NCBI GenBank assembly: GCA_016763095.1
Contig: JAESUK010000120.1
Location: 1 to 7,736 of the forward strand
DNA length: 7,736 nt
From: Alphaproteobacteria bacterium
Lineage (GTDB): Bacteria; Pseudomonadota; Alphaproteobacteria; Micavibrionales; Micavibrionaceae
Direction: 5' to 3'
Shown: one piece after another, positions 5,913 through 7,736 of the stretch
Numbering within the stretch: position 1 is the stretch's first letter
Layout of the letters: each line of letters opens with the position of its first letter
Translations under genes and position numbers: made by a program
Notes under the pieces: model-generated
Told to the model about the DNA's origin: nothing
Seen by the model: only the letters and a program-made list of their open reading frames with translations
The model's database searches: none

Positions 5913-7064
5913 ATGGCTCATATCTTAAGAGGTTCAAGCGCCATTGTCGGTGTTGGTTTAGCAGGTTGTGGTGAAGCACATGGCAGAATGCCGTTAGATA
6001 TTCTTGCCGAAGCAACGCATAATGCCTTGGATGACGCCGGCTTAAAACTGTCCGATATTGACGGCATCTTTACCGGCTCGTCTTATCACTTCATGCCAGG
6101 CCTTAGTACCGCAGAATACTTAGGTATAAAACCACGCTATACCGATACCACGATGGTGGGCGGTTCATCGTTTGTTGCCCATACACTGAATGCCGCGATG
6201 GCATTAAAAACCGGCTTATGCGATGTCGCTTTAATTTGCTACGGCAGTAACCAACGAACCGCTGGCGGTAAATTGGCGACTATGTCTGAACAACAAATTT
6301 ATGAAGCACCCTACAAACCCCGCTACCCAATAAGTTCTTATGCTCTCGCTGCTGCACGTCATATGTATGAGTACGGCACAACCCGCGAACAGTTAGCCGA
6401 TGTAGCCGTCGCCGCACGCCAATGGGCAAAGCTAAACCCTAATGCTTTCGCACGCGGTGATTTAAGCCGTGAGGATGTTTTAAATTCAAGGATGATTAGT
6501 GACCCCATTTCATTGCTTGATTGCTGCTTAGTGACCGATGGTGGTGGTGCTGTGATTATGGTATCCAGTGAACGTGCTAAAGACTTCCCTAAAAAACCGG
6601 TGTATTTATTAGGCACCGGTACCGCGCAATGGCATCGCCAAATTACCCAAATGCCTGATTTAACCACCACGGCAGCCGTTGATTCAGGAAAACGTGCATT
6701 CGCAATGGCTGGTTTAACAAAAGACGATGTAGATGTAGTCGAGCTGTACGATGCTTTCACCATCAATACCATTTTATTTCTCGAAGACCTTGGCTTTTGT
6801 ACCAAAGGTGAAGGCGGCGCATTCGTTGCAGATGGTAATATCGCACCAGGCGGTAGCCTACCTGTTAACACCAATGGCGGCGGTTTATCTTGTGTGCACC
6901 CAGGCATGTACGGCATTTTTATTCTAATTGAAGCGATACAACAATTACGTGGTGAATGTGGTGATAGACAAATTGCTGGCTCAGAAGTCGCTTTAGTGAA
7001 CGGTAACGGTGGTGTATTATCTAGCCAAGTTACCAGCATTTTAGGTACGGAGGCTGTTTTATAA
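5913..7064 (+). CDS. Thiolase-superfamily (SCP-2/Ltp-type) enzyme lacking canonical cysteines, possible retro-aldolase
   Basis: A 383-residue protein with the full thiolase fold length. Where biosynthetic thiolases carry the nucleophilic Cys, this protein has VGGSSF (82-87, Ser85/86). ELYDAF (277-282) places Tyr279 where the thiolase Asn of NEAF sits. HPGMYG (329-334) keeps the active-site His329. NGNGG (364-368) replaces the second Cys motif with Asn364. NTNGGG (319-324) is a family hallmark. Loss of both cysteines speaks against ordinary thiolysis or Claisen chemistry and resembles the Ltp2-type aldolases that cleave CoA-bound beta-hydroxy side chains together with a DUF35 partner. AGGAGG lies eight bases before the ATG. 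It is the second gene of the operon, followed with no gap by the CoA-transferase. Fold and pairing are firm; the retro-aldol role is inferred from motifs. Many relatives are annotated simply as acetyl-CoA acetyltransferase or lipid-transfer protein. Confidence 0.9.
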   Translation: MAHILRGSSAIVGVGLAGCGEAHGRMPLDILAEATHNALDDAGLKLSDIDGIFTGSSYHFMPGLSTAEYLGIKPRYTDTTMVGGSSFVAHTLNAAMALKTGLCDVALICYGSNQRTAGGKLATMSEQQIYEAPYKPRYPISSYALAAARHMYEYGTTREQLADVAVAARQWAKLNPNAFARGDLSREDVLNSRMISDPISLLDCCLVTDGGGAVIMVSSERAKDFPKKPVYLLGTGTAQWHRQITQMPDLTTTAAVDSGKRAFAMAGLTKDDVDVVELYDAFTINTILFLEDLGFCTKGEGGAFVADGNIAPGGSLPVNTNGGGLSCVHPGMYGIFILIEAIQQLRGECGDRQIAGSEVALVNGNGGVLSSQVTSILGTEAVL

Positions 7065-7736
7065 ATGAGTAAATCATCGTTAGACGGAATAAAAGTCGTC
7101 GATTTATCACGCGTGTTAGGCGGCCCCTTATCAACCCAAATTTTGGGTGATCATGGTGCTGAAATTATTAAAATAGAACCACCTGCTGGTGATGAAACCC
7201 GTGGTTGGGGCCCTCCATATCACGAACGTGGTAGTGCCTATTTTGACGGTGTTAATCGTAATAAAAAATGTATCGCGCTGGATATGCGTAAACCAGAAGC
7301 TCATGAGATTTTATTTCGATTATTAGAAGACGCCGACATTTTGGTTGAAAACTTTAAAATTGGTACGCTCGAGAAATGGGGTATTGGATTTAAAGATGTA
7401 TTACAAAAGAAGTTTCCAAAACTGATTCACTGCTGTGTCACCGGTTTTGGCAGCACCGGCCCGTATGCTGGTTTTCCCGGTTATGATGCCGTTGCTCAAG
7501 CAACATCAGGCTTAATGAGCATTAATGGTGACCCCGACAGACCCCCTATTAGAATAGGTGTACCCATTGTTGATTTAACGACCGGTATGAATGCTGTTAT
7601 CGCTATTTTATTAGCCTTGCATGAACGTAAAACGTCCGGCTTAGGGCAGTCCATTGAAGTCAGCTTATATGACACCGCCGTCAGCCTTATTCACCCTCAT
7701 GCGGCCAATTGGTTTTTAGATGGAAAGCCACAAAAC
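7065..7736 (+). CDS. Family III CoA-transferase (CaiB/BaiF), N-terminal part (cut by window edge)
   Basis: 224 codons of a formyl-CoA-transferase-like protein, usually about 390-400 residues, so a little over half is present. These enzymes move CoA between carboxylates through an aspartyl-CoA intermediate. Visible hallmarks: VVDLSRVLGGPL (11-22), GAEIIKIEPP (31-40), N(R)NKKCIALD near 65-73, ADILVENFKIG (90-100), FGSTGPYA (128-135), PGYDA (138-142) and the predicted catalytic Asp170 in VPIVDLTTG (166-174). The ATG starts immediately after the thiolase-like stop (TAA-ATG), with GGAGG 11 bases upstream inside that gene, so expression is probably coupled. It could load CoA onto the acid later cleaved by the thiolase-like/DUF35 pair (inference). 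Confidence 0.93.
   Translation, partial: MSKSSLDGIKVVDLSRVLGGPLSTQILGDHGAEIIKIEPPAGDETRGWGPPYHERGSAYFDGVNRNKKCIALDMRKPEAHEILFRLLEDADILVENFKIGTLEKWGIGFKDVLQKKFPKLIHCCVTGFGSTGPYAGFPGYDAVAQATSGLMSINGDPDRPPIRIGVPIVDLTTGMNAVIAILLALHERKTSGLGQSIEVSLYDTAVSLIHPHAANWFLDGKPQN

Noticed and set aside
6359..7039. Long open frame (226 codons) on the minus strand
   Set aside because: It lies wholly inside the thiolase-like gene on the opposite strand, its translation shows no recognisable domain, and the plus-strand frame has clear family motifs and a ribosome site.

Overview
The window looks like part of a catabolic gene cluster from a proteobacterium, most likely a moderately AT-rich, possibly marine, gammaproteobacterium. 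This rests on gene content (an AcoR-type sigma-54 activator, a Baeyer-Villiger monooxygenase (BVMO), an Old Yellow Enzyme, CoA-dependent catabolic genes), base composition judged by eye and good Shine-Dalgarno sites. The species is an inference. No rRNA, tRNA, CRISPR array or intact mobile element is visible.

Left arm, minus strand (1-1805). A hotdog-fold thioesterase, an HSL-family alpha/beta hydrolase and a flavin BVMO (cut by the window edge) form a tight operon read right to left. BVMO plus esterase is the usual pair for turning a ketone into an ester or lactone and opening it.

Control region (1806-2203). This 398-bp gap holds a very good -24/-12 (sigma-54) promoter pointing at the operon, and a 16-bp palindrome about 140 bp upstream of the predicted start that could be the activator's enhancer. 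It also gives a leader of about 170 nt. The leader contains a 17-codon Trp-rich mini-ORF, a first hairpin, and a terminator-like hairpin with a T-run just before the thioesterase ribosome binding site. The arms can also pair in an alternative, attenuator-like way.

Regulator (2204-4135, minus). An AcoR-type activator (GAF, AAA+, Fis-type HTH) lies directly upstream of that promoter and is its obvious candidate activator.

Middle (4255-5408, minus). An Old Yellow Enzyme family ene-reductase is interrupted by what reads as one missing base near 4837/4838. Both halves keep family motifs, so it is either a recent pseudogene or a sequencing error.

Right arm, plus strand (5511-7736). A DUF35 zinc-ribbon/OB-fold protein, a thiolase-superfamily protein lacking the usual catalytic cysteines, and a family III CoA-transferase (cut by the edge) form a second tight operon divergent from the ene-reductase. 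DUF35 plus a cysteine-less thiolase resembles the retro-aldolase pairs of steroid side-chain degradation.

Working model (inference): a cyclic or branched enone/ketone is saturated by the ene-reductase, oxygenated by the BVMO and opened by the hydrolase. The resulting acid is activated by the CoA-transferase and cleaved by the thiolase-like/DUF35 pair. The substrate cannot be read from the sequence.
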